64,000 bases of DNA from Oscillospiraceae bacterium (lineage in GTDB: Bacteria > Bacillota > Clostridia > Oscillospirales > Oscillospiraceae), in assembly GCA_017429835.1 (NCBI GenBank), contig JAFROD010000008.1, forward strand, positions 1-64,000, read 5' to 3'. How positions within the stretch are numbered: the stretch's first letter is position 1; each line of letters opens with the position of its first letter. Shown here in pieces: positions 25,060 through 32,138 of this stretch. The notes beneath the pieces are model-generated. The model worked only from the letters and a program-made list of their open reading frames with translations, searched no databases and had not been told where the DNA came from. The translations under genes and the position numbers were made by a program.

Positions 25060-25234
25060 TAGTATGGAATTGCGGCACAAGTCAATAACGCGCAGCAAAT
25101 CGAAGCGTGTATTTTTATCTATTGGTAAAAATACGGGCTCTGTTTCGCATGCTTTGGTTTGCTATGTGAGACTTGTGTCGCAGCAATTGGAGCCGCGTGT
25201 TTTTCGGTGCGCAGCTCCGGCTGCGCACTTTTTT
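25060..25234 (+). ncRNA. Possible structured transcript without an ORF
   Basis: This part of a 445-base gap has no credible coding frame but contains a 9-bp A/T-rich hairpin (25109-25117 with 25126-25134). It ends in a textbook terminator: a 9-bp stem at 25207-25215 and 25220-25228 with a TCCG loop, then TTTTTT. The previous gene already has its own terminator at 24989, so this second one needs a transcript. No strong promoter was identified, so a small RNA is only a possibility. Confidence 0.3.
25207..25234 (+). terminator. Orphan intrinsic terminator
   Basis: A stem GTGCGCAGC/GCTGCGCAC with a TCCG loop is followed by TTTTTTG. No gene directly upstream uses it. Confidence 0.75.
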
Positions 25235-25364
25235 GTTTGTGCGGGGGTGAAAAAACAAGAAAGAAACAGAATCGGACGTCATTACTACTGACAGATATTA
25301 TCATTAACTGCGACAGACTAAAGATAAGAAATTGGGAGGATTTAGATTATGGCAAAAGGCAGAT

Positions 25365-25871
25365 ATGGTCAAAATTGCACAAGTTGGATTATTGCTTCAT
25401 AACGTCAGATTGCAGCAGCTTAATTCGAAGCTCGAAAGCTTCGGTATGGACGATTTCTATTCAACGGCGCATACAAATCTGATGCTCTACACGTTATACA
25501 TAGCGAAGGCAGACGGCGAAGCTGACGAGGACGAGCTGGAGGATATCCTTGAAGTCTATGCAAAATCGCCGGAATTGGCCGGAGTAGTGAAGGGTGCGCA
25601 AAAATCATTCCTGAACGACGAATTCGATACCATAAAAGCCATGCTTTGGGACAACACAACGGACGTCGTCGGAAAGCTTGCGCTTCTCGTAAAGTACGGT
25701 CTTGAATCCGAGGGGATAGTACGCGATATCATCGGCTTTTATAATAGCTTCGCGGATATTATCATTGCAGCAGACGGCGTAGTGGATAAGGCGGAAACGA
25801 AAGCAAAGGCGGAATTTGAAGAGAATTTCAATTCGGCGTTTTCTTTCTTCCTCCGTAAACTGAAGCTGTGA
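25365..25871 (+). CDS. Hypothetical acidic helical protein, TerB-like appearance
   Basis: A 168-residue soluble, largely helical protein. Two Asp-rich stretches, YIAKADGEADEDELEDI and IIIAADGVVDKAETKAKAEF, are spaced like the metal-binding helices of TerB-like (tellurite resistance) folds; this is a fold impression, not a confirmed match. The start is uncertain. A perfect GGGAGG site precedes an ATG at 25349, but that ATG opens a different frame that stops after 17 codons. The main frame first has ATG at 25365 and no ribosome site of its own. Either the short frame couples to it or one base has been gained or lost near 25350-25400. Base composition is clearly more AT-rich than neighbours. The next gene follows after 19 bases. 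Confidence 0.6.
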   Translation: MVKIAQVGLLLHNVRLQQLNSKLESFGMDDFYSTAHTNLMLYTLYIAKADGEADEDELEDILEVYAKSPELAGVVKGAQKSFLNDEFDTIKAMLWDNTTDVVGKLALLVKYGLESEGIVRDIIGFYNSFADIIIAADGVVDKAETKAKAEFEENFNSAFSFFLRKLKL

Positions 25872-25890
25872 CTGAGAGCGGGTATTCAAT

Positions 25891-26598
25891 ATGAAGTACA
25901 CAAAGGAAACCTTTCAATTCAGAACGCTTCCATACGCGGCGAAGCAGTCGTTGGCAGACTACGGAATCAATCCGGACGCGGCAAAACCTGTGTATCTTGA
26001 GGGGTCGACAGCGTACGAGCTTTATCCGATCGGAAGGATCGGATTATACGCAATCGCAGACATCAAAAAACAAAAACTGCTGCTCATTCCTGCACTTTTT
26101 TCACTGCATGAGTTGGTTTTTGAGCACAATTTCGGCGAACAATTTGACGAAAACGGGTTTGCGAAGGCGCTGGGCGCAACGATGGGGTCCGGCAGTGCGC
26201 TCGTCGGCATTCTGGCAACGGAATACTTCATGAGACAAAAGGCGGACTATATTATTAAAAAGCTGGCAATCCGCTTCAAGGATTCCGAAAGCCGCAGACA
26301 ATTGGGAGAAATCGTGTTCGCTGAAAACTACAGGGAAAGAAACGTCGACGTGATGACCGCCTTTGCAAAAGAAAGGCTGGCTTGCCTAAACGAGATCGGA
26401 GATTTCATTGGTTATGAACAGGACAGAATCACTTCGGAACAGGGCTTTTGCCTGCAGATCATGCGCAATTCTAAGGAGAGCTACGATTCCATCAGAGAAC
26501 TGATCAGAGAAGTCCGCATTCAACTCGTTTCCATCGGCGTAAACCCGAAAGACATTGCGCACGATGCAATAGCGGAGTATCATAAACAACTTTCCTGA
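25891..26598 (+). CDS. Hypothetical protein in an AT-richer island
   Basis: Not recognised. A 235-residue protein with no signal peptide. The N-terminal half has short beta segments (AYELYPIGRIGLYAIADIKK, KLLLIPALFSLHELVF). A Gly/Ala/Ser-rich segment near residues 95-110 (GATMGSGSALVGILATEYF) could be a membrane-associated helix. The C-terminal half is helical and charged, ending in HDAIAEYHKQLS. It follows the TerB-like gene in the same direction with a 19-base gap, so the two probably form one transcription unit. Codon use is AT-richer than the surrounding genes, consistent with acquisition by transfer. Confidence 0.6.
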   Translation: MKYTKETFQFRTLPYAAKQSLADYGINPDAAKPVYLEGSTAYELYPIGRIGLYAIADIKKQKLLLIPALFSLHELVFEHNFGEQFDENGFAKALGATMGSGSALVGILATEYFMRQKADYIIKKLAIRFKDSESRRQLGEIVFAENYRERNVDVMTAFAKERLACLNEIGDFIGYEQDRITSEQGFCLQIMRNSKESYDSIRELIREVRIQLVSIGVNPKDIAHDAIAEYHKQLS

Positions 26599-26610
26599 TT
26601 CGAACAAAGC

Positions 26611-26649
26611 ACCGCCGCCCATCGCCGCGATTTGGCGATGGGCGGCGGT
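26611..26649. terminator. GC-rich hairpin between convergent genes
   Basis: A perfect 16-bp stem (26611-26626 with 26634-26649) has a 7-base loop. Neither side has a strong T run; the stem lies 6 bases from the SDR stop codon and 12 from the end of the island gene. Confidence 0.65.
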
Positions 26650-26655
26650 ATTGTC

Positions 26656-27447
26656 TCAGGAAGCGTAGATTTTTCCGACCAGCCACACGAGAAGCCGGTT
26701 GGGAAGCAGGCGGGTCAGAAAGACGAAGACCTTGTATTTCCCACCGAGGGTGCAGACGATCGGCACGCGCTTCTGCAGCGATTTCTTTGCTACGAACGCG
26801 CCGGCTTTCTCAGCCGGAATGCCCGCCTGCTCGTCATGCTCCATGACGGCGACACTGCGGGCGATCCGCCCGCCGTAGGCGTCGTCGCCGGCGGGATCCT
26901 TTTTCCGTGCGGCGGTGAAGCCTGTCGCAATGTCGCCCGGCATGATGCAGCAGACCTCGATGCCATAGGGGCGTACCTCGCTCTGCAGCGCCATGGAATA
27001 GGCGCGGATCGCCGCCTTGGACGCGGAATAATAGGTCTGGAAGGGAATGGCGATCGGTGCGGCGACGGAGCTCATGTTGAGGATCCGCCCGTGTCCTTGC
27101 CGGTGCAGGATCGGCAGGACGGCGCGATTGACGCGCACCATGCCGAAAAAATTGACGTCGAACTGCCGCCGCGCATCTTCGGTGTCGGTATATTCGACCG
27201 CGCCGGAAATGCCGTAACCCGCGTTGTTGATCACGACGTCGATACGACCCTCGCGCTCCATGATCTCCTGCACGGCGTGCTCCACCTGCGTATCGTCGGT
27301 CACGTCGGCGGCTATATGGTATATGCCGTCTGCACCGGTCTCCCTGCGGCTGAGCTCATACACGCGGCAGCCCTTTGCGGCAAGCGCTTTTGCCGTGTGC
27401 AATCCGATCCCGCTTGATCCGCCGGTGAGCAGTATGACCTTTTCCAT
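26656..27447 (-). CDS. Short-chain dehydrogenase/reductase, possible 3-ketosphinganine reductase
   Basis: An NAD(P)-dependent oxidoreductase of the classical SDR family, 263 residues. It has the dinucleotide motif TGGSSGIG at the N-terminus, NNAGYG, Ser126/127, and the YSASK active site (Tyr140, Lys144). The C-terminal 25 residues are hydrophobic (FVFLTRLLPNRLLVWLVGKI), suggesting membrane association as in lipid-metabolic SDRs. It starts 4 bases after the serine-palmitoyltransferase-like gene, so the two are almost certainly co-translated. In known sphingolipid pathways the condensation product, a 3-keto base, is reduced by an SDR, so this gene is a natural candidate for that step. Other SDR substrates cannot be excluded. 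Confidence 0.82.
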   Translation of the reverse strand: MEKVILLTGGSSGIGLHTAKALAAKGCRVYELSRRETGADGIYHIAADVTDDTQVEHAVQEIMEREGRIDVVINNAGYGISGAVEYTDTEDARRQFDVNFFGMVRVNRAVLPILHRQGHGRILNMSSVAAPIAIPFQTYYSASKAAIRAYSMALQSEVRPYGIEVCCIMPGDIATGFTAARKKDPAGDDAYGGRIARSVAVMEHDEQAGIPAEKAGAFVAKKSLQKRVPIVCTLGGKYKVFVFLTRLLPNRLLVWLVGKIYAS

Positions 27448-27451
27448 GACG

Positions 27452-28645
27452 TCACTCCCCGACGTGGTGACTGCGCAGCACGTCCGCGATAATACCGACC
27501 GCTTCCTCGATCAGCGCCTCGGAATGCGTCGCCATCAGGCTCGTGCGCAGCAGACATTCGCCCGGCGCAGTGGCGGGCGGCAGCGTGGAATTGACGTAAA
27601 CGCCGCGGTTATACAGCTCCTTGGCGATGACCAGCGTCGGGAGCGGCTCGTAGGTATAGATGGGAATGATGGGGATACGCTCTCCGTTGGATTCGCGCAT
27701 ACGGATATCGGCGTCCTGCAGCTTGGCGCGCATGAAGACGGCTCTGTTCTGCAGCGTTTCCGGGAGCTCAGGGTGGCTCGCCAGGATCCGCAGCGCCGCC
27801 AGCGCGGCTGCGCAGCTTGCCGGCGTGATCGAGGCGGAGAAGATGAAGGGTCTCGAGCAGTGCTTCACGTAGTCGACGACCTGGCGGGACGCCGCCATGT
27901 AACCGCCGAGCGAAGCGAGGGACTTGGAAAAGGTACCCATGTAGATATCCACTTGATCTTCCAGACCGTAGTAGCTGGCAGTGCCGCGTCCGCCCTCGCC
28001 GATGACGCCGAGACCGTGCGCGTCGTCTACCATGACGCGCGCGCCGTACTGCTTCGCCAGCCGGCAGATCTCCGGCAGATTCGCGATGTCGCCACCCATG
28101 GAGAAAACGCCGTCGGTGACGATCAGACGGCCGGCGTTTTCCGGCACGGACGCGAGCTTCTTCTCCAGATCCTCCATGTCGTTATGGCGGAAGCGGAGCA
28201 TTTTCCCGAAGCTCAGACGGCAGGCGTCGTACAGGCTCGCGTGGTTTTCTCTGTCCATGATGACGTAATCGCCGAGCCCGACGATCGCGCTGATGATGCC
28301 GAGATTGGACTGGTAGCCTGTAGAGAAGGTTACCACGGCTTCTTTGCGCAGAAATTTCGCAAGCTCTTCCTCAAGCTGCAAATGCAGCGTGAGCGTTCCG
28401 TTCAGGAAACGGGAGCCGGAGCAGCCGGAGCCGTATTCCTCAAAGGCGCGGACGCCGGCCTCGATCACTTCGGGGTGCGTCGTCAGCCCGAGGTAGTTGT
28501 TGGAGCCGAGCATGATGCGGCGCTTGCCTTCCATAATGACCTCGGTATCCTGCCGCGATTCGAGCGCGTGGAAGTAAGGATAAATCTTCTTTTCCCGCAC
28601 TTCGTCTACCAGCGACGGCTTATAGCATTTGGCAAAAATATCCAT
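27452..28645 (-). CDS. Alpha-oxoamine synthase, serine palmitoyltransferase-like
   Basis: A PLP-dependent enzyme that condenses an amino acid with an acyl thioester, releasing CO2. The 397-residue protein shows MVDDAHGLGVIGEGGRG (PLP-binding Asp and His) and MGTFSKSLASLGGY with the Schiff-base Lys (about residue 241). YGSGCSGSRFLNGTL, HNDMEDLEKKL and DGVFSMGGDIANLPEI resemble, from memory, the Bacteroides serine palmitoyltransferases more than BioF or Kbl; no alignment was run. The start at 28645 (MDIFAKCYK) follows GGGAG. No biotin or threonine-degradation genes are nearby. An SDR follows after 4 bases. Alternatives are 8-amino-7-oxononanoate synthase and 2-amino-3-ketobutyrate CoA ligase. 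Confidence 0.82.
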   Translation of the reverse strand: MDIFAKCYKPSLVDEVREKKIYPYFHALESRQDTEVIMEGKRRIMLGSNNYLGLTTHPEVIEAGVRAFEEYGSGCSGSRFLNGTLTLHLQLEEELAKFLRKEAVVTFSTGYQSNLGIISAIVGLGDYVIMDRENHASLYDACRLSFGKMLRFRHNDMEDLEKKLASVPENAGRLIVTDGVFSMGGDIANLPEICRLAKQYGARVMVDDAHGLGVIGEGGRGTASYYGLEDQVDIYMGTFSKSLASLGGYMAASRQVVDYVKHCSRPFIFSASITPASCAAALAALRILASHPELPETLQNRAVFMRAKLQDADIRMRESNGERIPIIPIYTYEPLPTLVIAKELYNRGVYVNSTLPPATAPGECLLRTSLMATHSEALIEEAVGIIADVLRSHHVGE

Positions 28646-28686
28646 TGTTTTCTCCCAAAACTCTTTCAAGCATAAAGTATGGCTGC

Positions 28687-28715
28687 ATAATAGCACATCA
28701 AACGGAAAATGACAA
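28687..28715 (-). promoter_or_regulatory. Promoter of the alpha-oxoamine synthase-SDR operon
   Basis: On the minus strand, TTGTCA (28710-28715) and TATTAT (28687-28692) are 17 bases apart, 41 bases before the start. Confidence 0.7.
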
Positions 28716-28755
28716 GATATTTCTTTTCTGCGGCAGGCGGGACGGCGGGGAGGTG

Positions 28756-28784
28756 TTGCGGAATATGGGAAAATGTGGTATATT
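28756..28784 (+). promoter_or_regulatory. Promoter of the DUF362 ferredoxin gene
   Basis: TTGCGG (28756-28761) and TATATT (28779-28784) have a 17-base spacer, 26 bases before the ATG. Confidence 0.6.
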
Positions 28785-28810
28785 GAAAAAAAGAGCGGAG
28801 GTATTCTTTT

Positions 28811-29920
28811 ATGGAAAAGTCAAAAGTATATTTTACCAATATGCGGATCGTGGGCGGTGAATGCCTGACCGATAAGCTGGTACGGCTGTGCAAGACCGCC
28901 GGCATCGGCGAGATCGACTTCAAGGATAAATTCACCGCGATCAAAATGCACTTCGGCGAGGACGGGAATCTGGCGTTTCTGCGCGCGGACTACGCCCGCG
29001 CGATCGTCGAGCTCGTAAAGTCCATGGGCGGCAGACCCTTCGTGACCGACGCCAATACGCTCTACGTCGGCAGCCGCAAGAACGCGCTCGATCATCTGGA
29101 CGTGGCGTTCAAACACGGCTTCAACCCGCTGTCCCTCGGCTGCCATACGATCATTGCCGACGGGCTGAAGGGTACGGACGAGGTGGAGGTACCCGTCGAC
29201 GGCGATTACGTGAAGTCTGCGAAGATCGGCAGAGCGATCATGGACGCGGACGTCGTGATCTCCCTGACCCATTTCAAGGGACATGAGGGAACGGGCTTCG
29301 GCGGCGCGTTGAAAAACCTCGGCATGGGCAGCGGCAGCTTTGACGGCAAGAAGGAAATGCACACCAGCGAGAAGCCGAAAGTGCAGGAGGACGTGTGTGT
29401 CGGGTGCGGCGTCTGCGCGGACAACTGCGCGCACGGCGGCGTTACCGTTGCAGACGGCTGCGCGGTCATCGACCATGCGCGGTGCGTCGGCTGCGGACGG
29501 TGTGTGGGCGTCTGTCCGACCGGCGCAATGATCCCCGCGGCGATCGACGCGCTGGAGCTGCTTTCCCGCAAGGTGGCGGAATACGCCTGCGCCGTATGCA
29601 AGGGTCGCCCGTGCTTCCACGTTTCGCTCCTGATCGACGTGTCGCCCTTCTGCGACTGCTACGGCAGCAACGACGCGCCCGTCATTCCTGACGTGGGCAT
29701 GTTCGCGTCCTTCGATCCCGTCGCGCTCGACAAGGCGTGTGCGGACGCCGCCAACAAGCAGCACGCGCTCGCGGACTCCTTGCTCGGGGAGCTGCACCCG
29801 GCAGAGGGCGCGGATCATTTTCACACGATGCACCCGGATACCAACTGGGAGGCGGGGATCGAGCAGGCGGAAAAGCTCGGGCTCGGCACGGCGGACTATG
29901 AGCTGATCACGATGATCTGA
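28811..29920 (+). CDS. DUF362 protein with two 4Fe-4S clusters
   Basis: A cytoplasmic iron-sulfur protein of unknown reaction, widespread in anaerobes. Residues 1-180 and 250-340 form the DUF362 domain (KMHFGEDGNLAFLRADYARA, VVISLTHFKGHEGTGFGGAL). A bacterial ferredoxin insert at about 195-240 has two C-x2-C-x2-C-x3-C sets: CVGCGVCADNC and CVGCGRCVGVCPTG. The second set is canonical; in the first, the residue after the last Cys is Ala instead of Pro. More Cys pairs (CAVCKGRPC, CDCYG) lie in the C-terminal part and may bind metal. GGAGGT precedes the ATG. The gene is divergent from the alpha-oxoamine synthase operon and upstream of the transglutaminase-SLH gene. Confidence 0.87.
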   Translation: MEKSKVYFTNMRIVGGECLTDKLVRLCKTAGIGEIDFKDKFTAIKMHFGEDGNLAFLRADYARAIVELVKSMGGRPFVTDANTLYVGSRKNALDHLDVAFKHGFNPLSLGCHTIIADGLKGTDEVEVPVDGDYVKSAKIGRAIMDADVVISLTHFKGHEGTGFGGALKNLGMGSGSFDGKKEMHTSEKPKVQEDVCVGCGVCADNCAHGGVTVADGCAVIDHARCVGCGRCVGVCPTGAMIPAAIDALELLSRKVAEYACAVCKGRPCFHVSLLIDVSPFCDCYGSNDAPVIPDVGMFASFDPVALDKACADAANKQHALADSLLGELHPAEGADHFHTMHPDTNWEAGIEQAEKLGLGTADYELITMI

Positions 29921-29968
29921 TCTGCCGCGAATCAGCGGCAAACGAACAGACCGGAAGGAGAAACGACG

Positions 29969-32080
29969 ATGAAACAACGAATCCTGTCTCTGTTCCTTGC
30001 GCTTGCGCTTTCGATCGGGCTGTTGTCTGCCGCCGCTGGAACGGCTGGCGCGGCAGACTCCGCCGCAGACTGGGCGAACGAGATCATCATTCTGGATCAG
30101 ATCGAAGCGGATCTTATCACGGCGATCCGCGCCGGAAAATCGAGTCTCGATCTGCAGAGCTATCGTCTGAACAGAAAGACGATTGAGCTGAACGAGATCA
30201 AATACTATTCACCCTACGTCAGCAACGGGATCGACGTCAACGGCTGGTGGCTCGCGGACGGCACCTACCTGAAGCTCGAAATCACCTACCCGAAGGACAG
30301 GAATCTGAGCGAGATCAACGCGTACTTTGACCTGCTGGACAGAAAAGTTGCCGAGATCGACGCCATGCTTGCCGCAGTGCCGGACGACGCGGATAAGGTG
30401 CTTGCGCTCCACGATTATCTGGCATACGTCTGCGAGTATGACTATGAGAATCTGCTTGCGCAGACGGTGCCGCCCGAGTCCTTTAGTACAGCGGGCGTGT
30501 TGATCAATCGCCGCGCGGTCTGTCAGGGCTTCACCTACGCGTTCATGTATTTTATGAATCGCGCGGGCGTTGAGTGCCATCGCGTGATCAGCCGCCCCAT
30601 GGATCATGCGTGGAACGTCGTCAGGCTTGGAAACAGCTACTACCACGTCGACGTCACGTGGGACGATCCCGTGCCGGACGACCTCGGCATGGTGCGGCAC
30701 AGGTTCCTTCTGCTCAGCGATACTGCCGTAGCGGGCAAGCGCGCCATCGGTGACAATCACCACCACGATTGGGAAACGCTGCCCGTGACGTGCAGCGATA
30801 CGCAATATGATAACGCATACTGGTACGGCGTCGAAAGCCCGATCCTTTCTTCGGGCAGTGACAGATACTACATCAAAGACGGCGCGATTGTCAAAAACGA
30901 AAGCAAACGCGGCGGAGAGACCGCGCTGCTTTCACTCGGCGAGTGGCCGGTGTGGGGCAGCGGCAGTGCGTTCTGGGTCGGCTCATTCAGCGGGCTTTAC
31001 CTTTATAACGGAAAGCTCTACTACAACACCGCGACGGAACTGCGCCGCCTTGATCTCGAGACGATGGCGGACGAGACGGTCTATGCGCCGGAAACGACCG
31101 ACGGTTATCTTTACGGCAGCGCGGTGATCGACGGCGAGATGATCTACGAGATCAAGAAGAGCCCGAACGAAACGGGCGTGCGCCGCTCCGTTCCGTTTCA
31201 TGAGCTGACGGGCGAGCACGTCCACAGCTATACGGCGACCGTGACTGCGCCGACCTGCACGGAGCAGGGCTTTACGACCTATACCTGCGAATGCGGCGAC
31301 AGTTACGTCGATCGCTACGTTGCCGCGTTGGGACACGACGTCGTTACAGACGCTGCCGTCCCGGCGACCTGTACCGCGACCGGTCTGAGTGCAGGCGAGC
31401 ATTGCACGCGCTGCGATTATATGGTCGCGCAGAAGGTCGTCCCCATGCTCGCGCACAGCTACAAGGACGGCGTGTGTACGGCCTGCGGCGCGAAGGATCC
31501 GAACTACAAGCCCGTGGAGCAGACGAAATTCAACGACGTGAAAGAAAATGCGTGGTATTATGACGCGGTCAATTACGCCGTGCGGAACGGCTTGATGAAC
31601 GGCGTCGGCGGCGGTAGATTCGCGCCCAACGAGCCCATGACGAGAGCCATGCTCGTGACCGTCCTGTGGCGCTACGAGGGCGAGCCGAAGGAGGGAAAAA
31701 ATACCTTCACGGACGTACCGGACGGACAGTGGTACACGCAGGCGGTCGCGTGGGCGGCGCACAACGGCATCGTCGGCGGCGTCGGCAGCGGCAAGTTCGA
31801 TCCGAGCGGCAACATCACGCGCGAGCAGATGGCGGCGATCCTGTACCGCTACGCGGATAAGAAGGGCTTTGATACGTCAAAGCGCGGCGACCCGAGCGGT
31901 TTCCCCGACGCAGGAAAGGTCAGCTCCTGGGCGAAGGACGCGATCGCATGGGCGGTCGCCGAGAAGATCATCGGCGGCTCCGACGGCAAGCTCCTCCCGC
32001 AGGGCAACGCCACCCGCGCCCAGGTCTCGACCATTCTCATGCGGTTTATCGAGAACTTCGTAAAGACGCAGGCTAAATAA
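29969..32080 (+). CDS. Secreted transglutaminase-like protein with three SLH domains
   Basis: A 703-residue wall-anchored protein. A Sec signal covers residues 1-28. A transglutaminase-like domain (about 110-260) keeps the Cys-His-Asp triad: RAVCQGFTYAF (Cys near 184), RPMDHAWNVV (His near 212) and YHVDVTWDDP (Asp near 227). Such domains act as transglutaminases or proteases. A beta-propeller-like stretch follows (300-410), then a Cys-rich linker with repeated C-x2-C pairs (CTEQGFTTYTCECG, HCTRCDYM, VCTACGAKDPNY). Three SLH domains from about 519 to the end attach it to the wall. The RBS is GGAAGGAG. The last 185 residues closely match the end of the 45.1-kb protein. Confidence 0.87.
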   Translation: MKQRILSLFLALALSIGLLSAAAGTAGAADSAADWANEIIILDQIEADLITAIRAGKSSLDLQSYRLNRKTIELNEIKYYSPYVSNGIDVNGWWLADGTYLKLEITYPKDRNLSEINAYFDLLDRKVAEIDAMLAAVPDDADKVLALHDYLAYVCEYDYENLLAQTVPPESFSTAGVLINRRAVCQGFTYAFMYFMNRAGVECHRVISRPMDHAWNVVRLGNSYYHVDVTWDDPVPDDLGMVRHRFLLLSDTAVAGKRAIGDNHHHDWETLPVTCSDTQYDNAYWYGVESPILSSGSDRYYIKDGAIVKNESKRGGETALLSLGEWPVWGSGSAFWVGSFSGLYLYNGKLYYNTATELRRLDLETMADETVYAPETTDGYLYGSAVIDGEMIYEIKKSPNETGVRRSVPFHELTGEHVHSYTATVTAPTCTEQGFTTYTCECGDSYVDRYVAALGHDVVTDAAVPATCTATGLSAGEHCTRCDYMVAQKVVPMLAHSYKDGVCTACGAKDPNYKPVEQTKFNDVKENAWYYDAVNYAVRNGLMNGVGGGRFAPNEPMTRAMLVTVLWRYEGEPKEGKNTFTDVPDGQWYTQAVAWAAHNGIVGGVGSGKFDPSGNITREQMAAILYRYADKKGFDTSKRGDPSGFPDAGKVSSWAKDAIAWAVAEKIIGGSDGKLLPQGNATRAQVSTILMRFIENFVKTQAK

Positions 32081-32092
32081 CAGAAATGAAAC

Positions 32093-32133
32093 GAACGCCG
32101 CGCGGGGATAACTCCACCGCGCGGCGTTCTTAT
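32093..32133. terminator. Bidirectional terminator
   Basis: A 13-bp GC-rich stem (32093-32105 with 32117-32129) lies between the convergent transglutaminase-SLH and hydratase genes. The T run is short on both sides. Confidence 0.75.
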
Positions 32134-32138
32134 CGTCA

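Noticed and set aside
21227-25078. Very long open frame on the minus strand opposite the giant SLH gene (about 1,280 codons)
   Set aside because: It mirrors the GC-rich codon pattern of the plus-strand gene, is Arg/Val/Gly/Asp-rich without recognisable domains, has no ribosome site, and the plus strand encodes clear LRR and SLH repeats.
25349-25402. 17-codon ORF after a perfect ribosome site
   Set aside because: Too short to claim as a gene; recorded in the evidence of the following gene as a possible frameshift or leader peptide.
27452-28645. Assignment as bioF or kbl
   Set aside because: No biotin or threonine-degradation genes are adjacent, and several motif stretches look closer to serine palmitoyltransferases; the call is kept at family level without a symbol.
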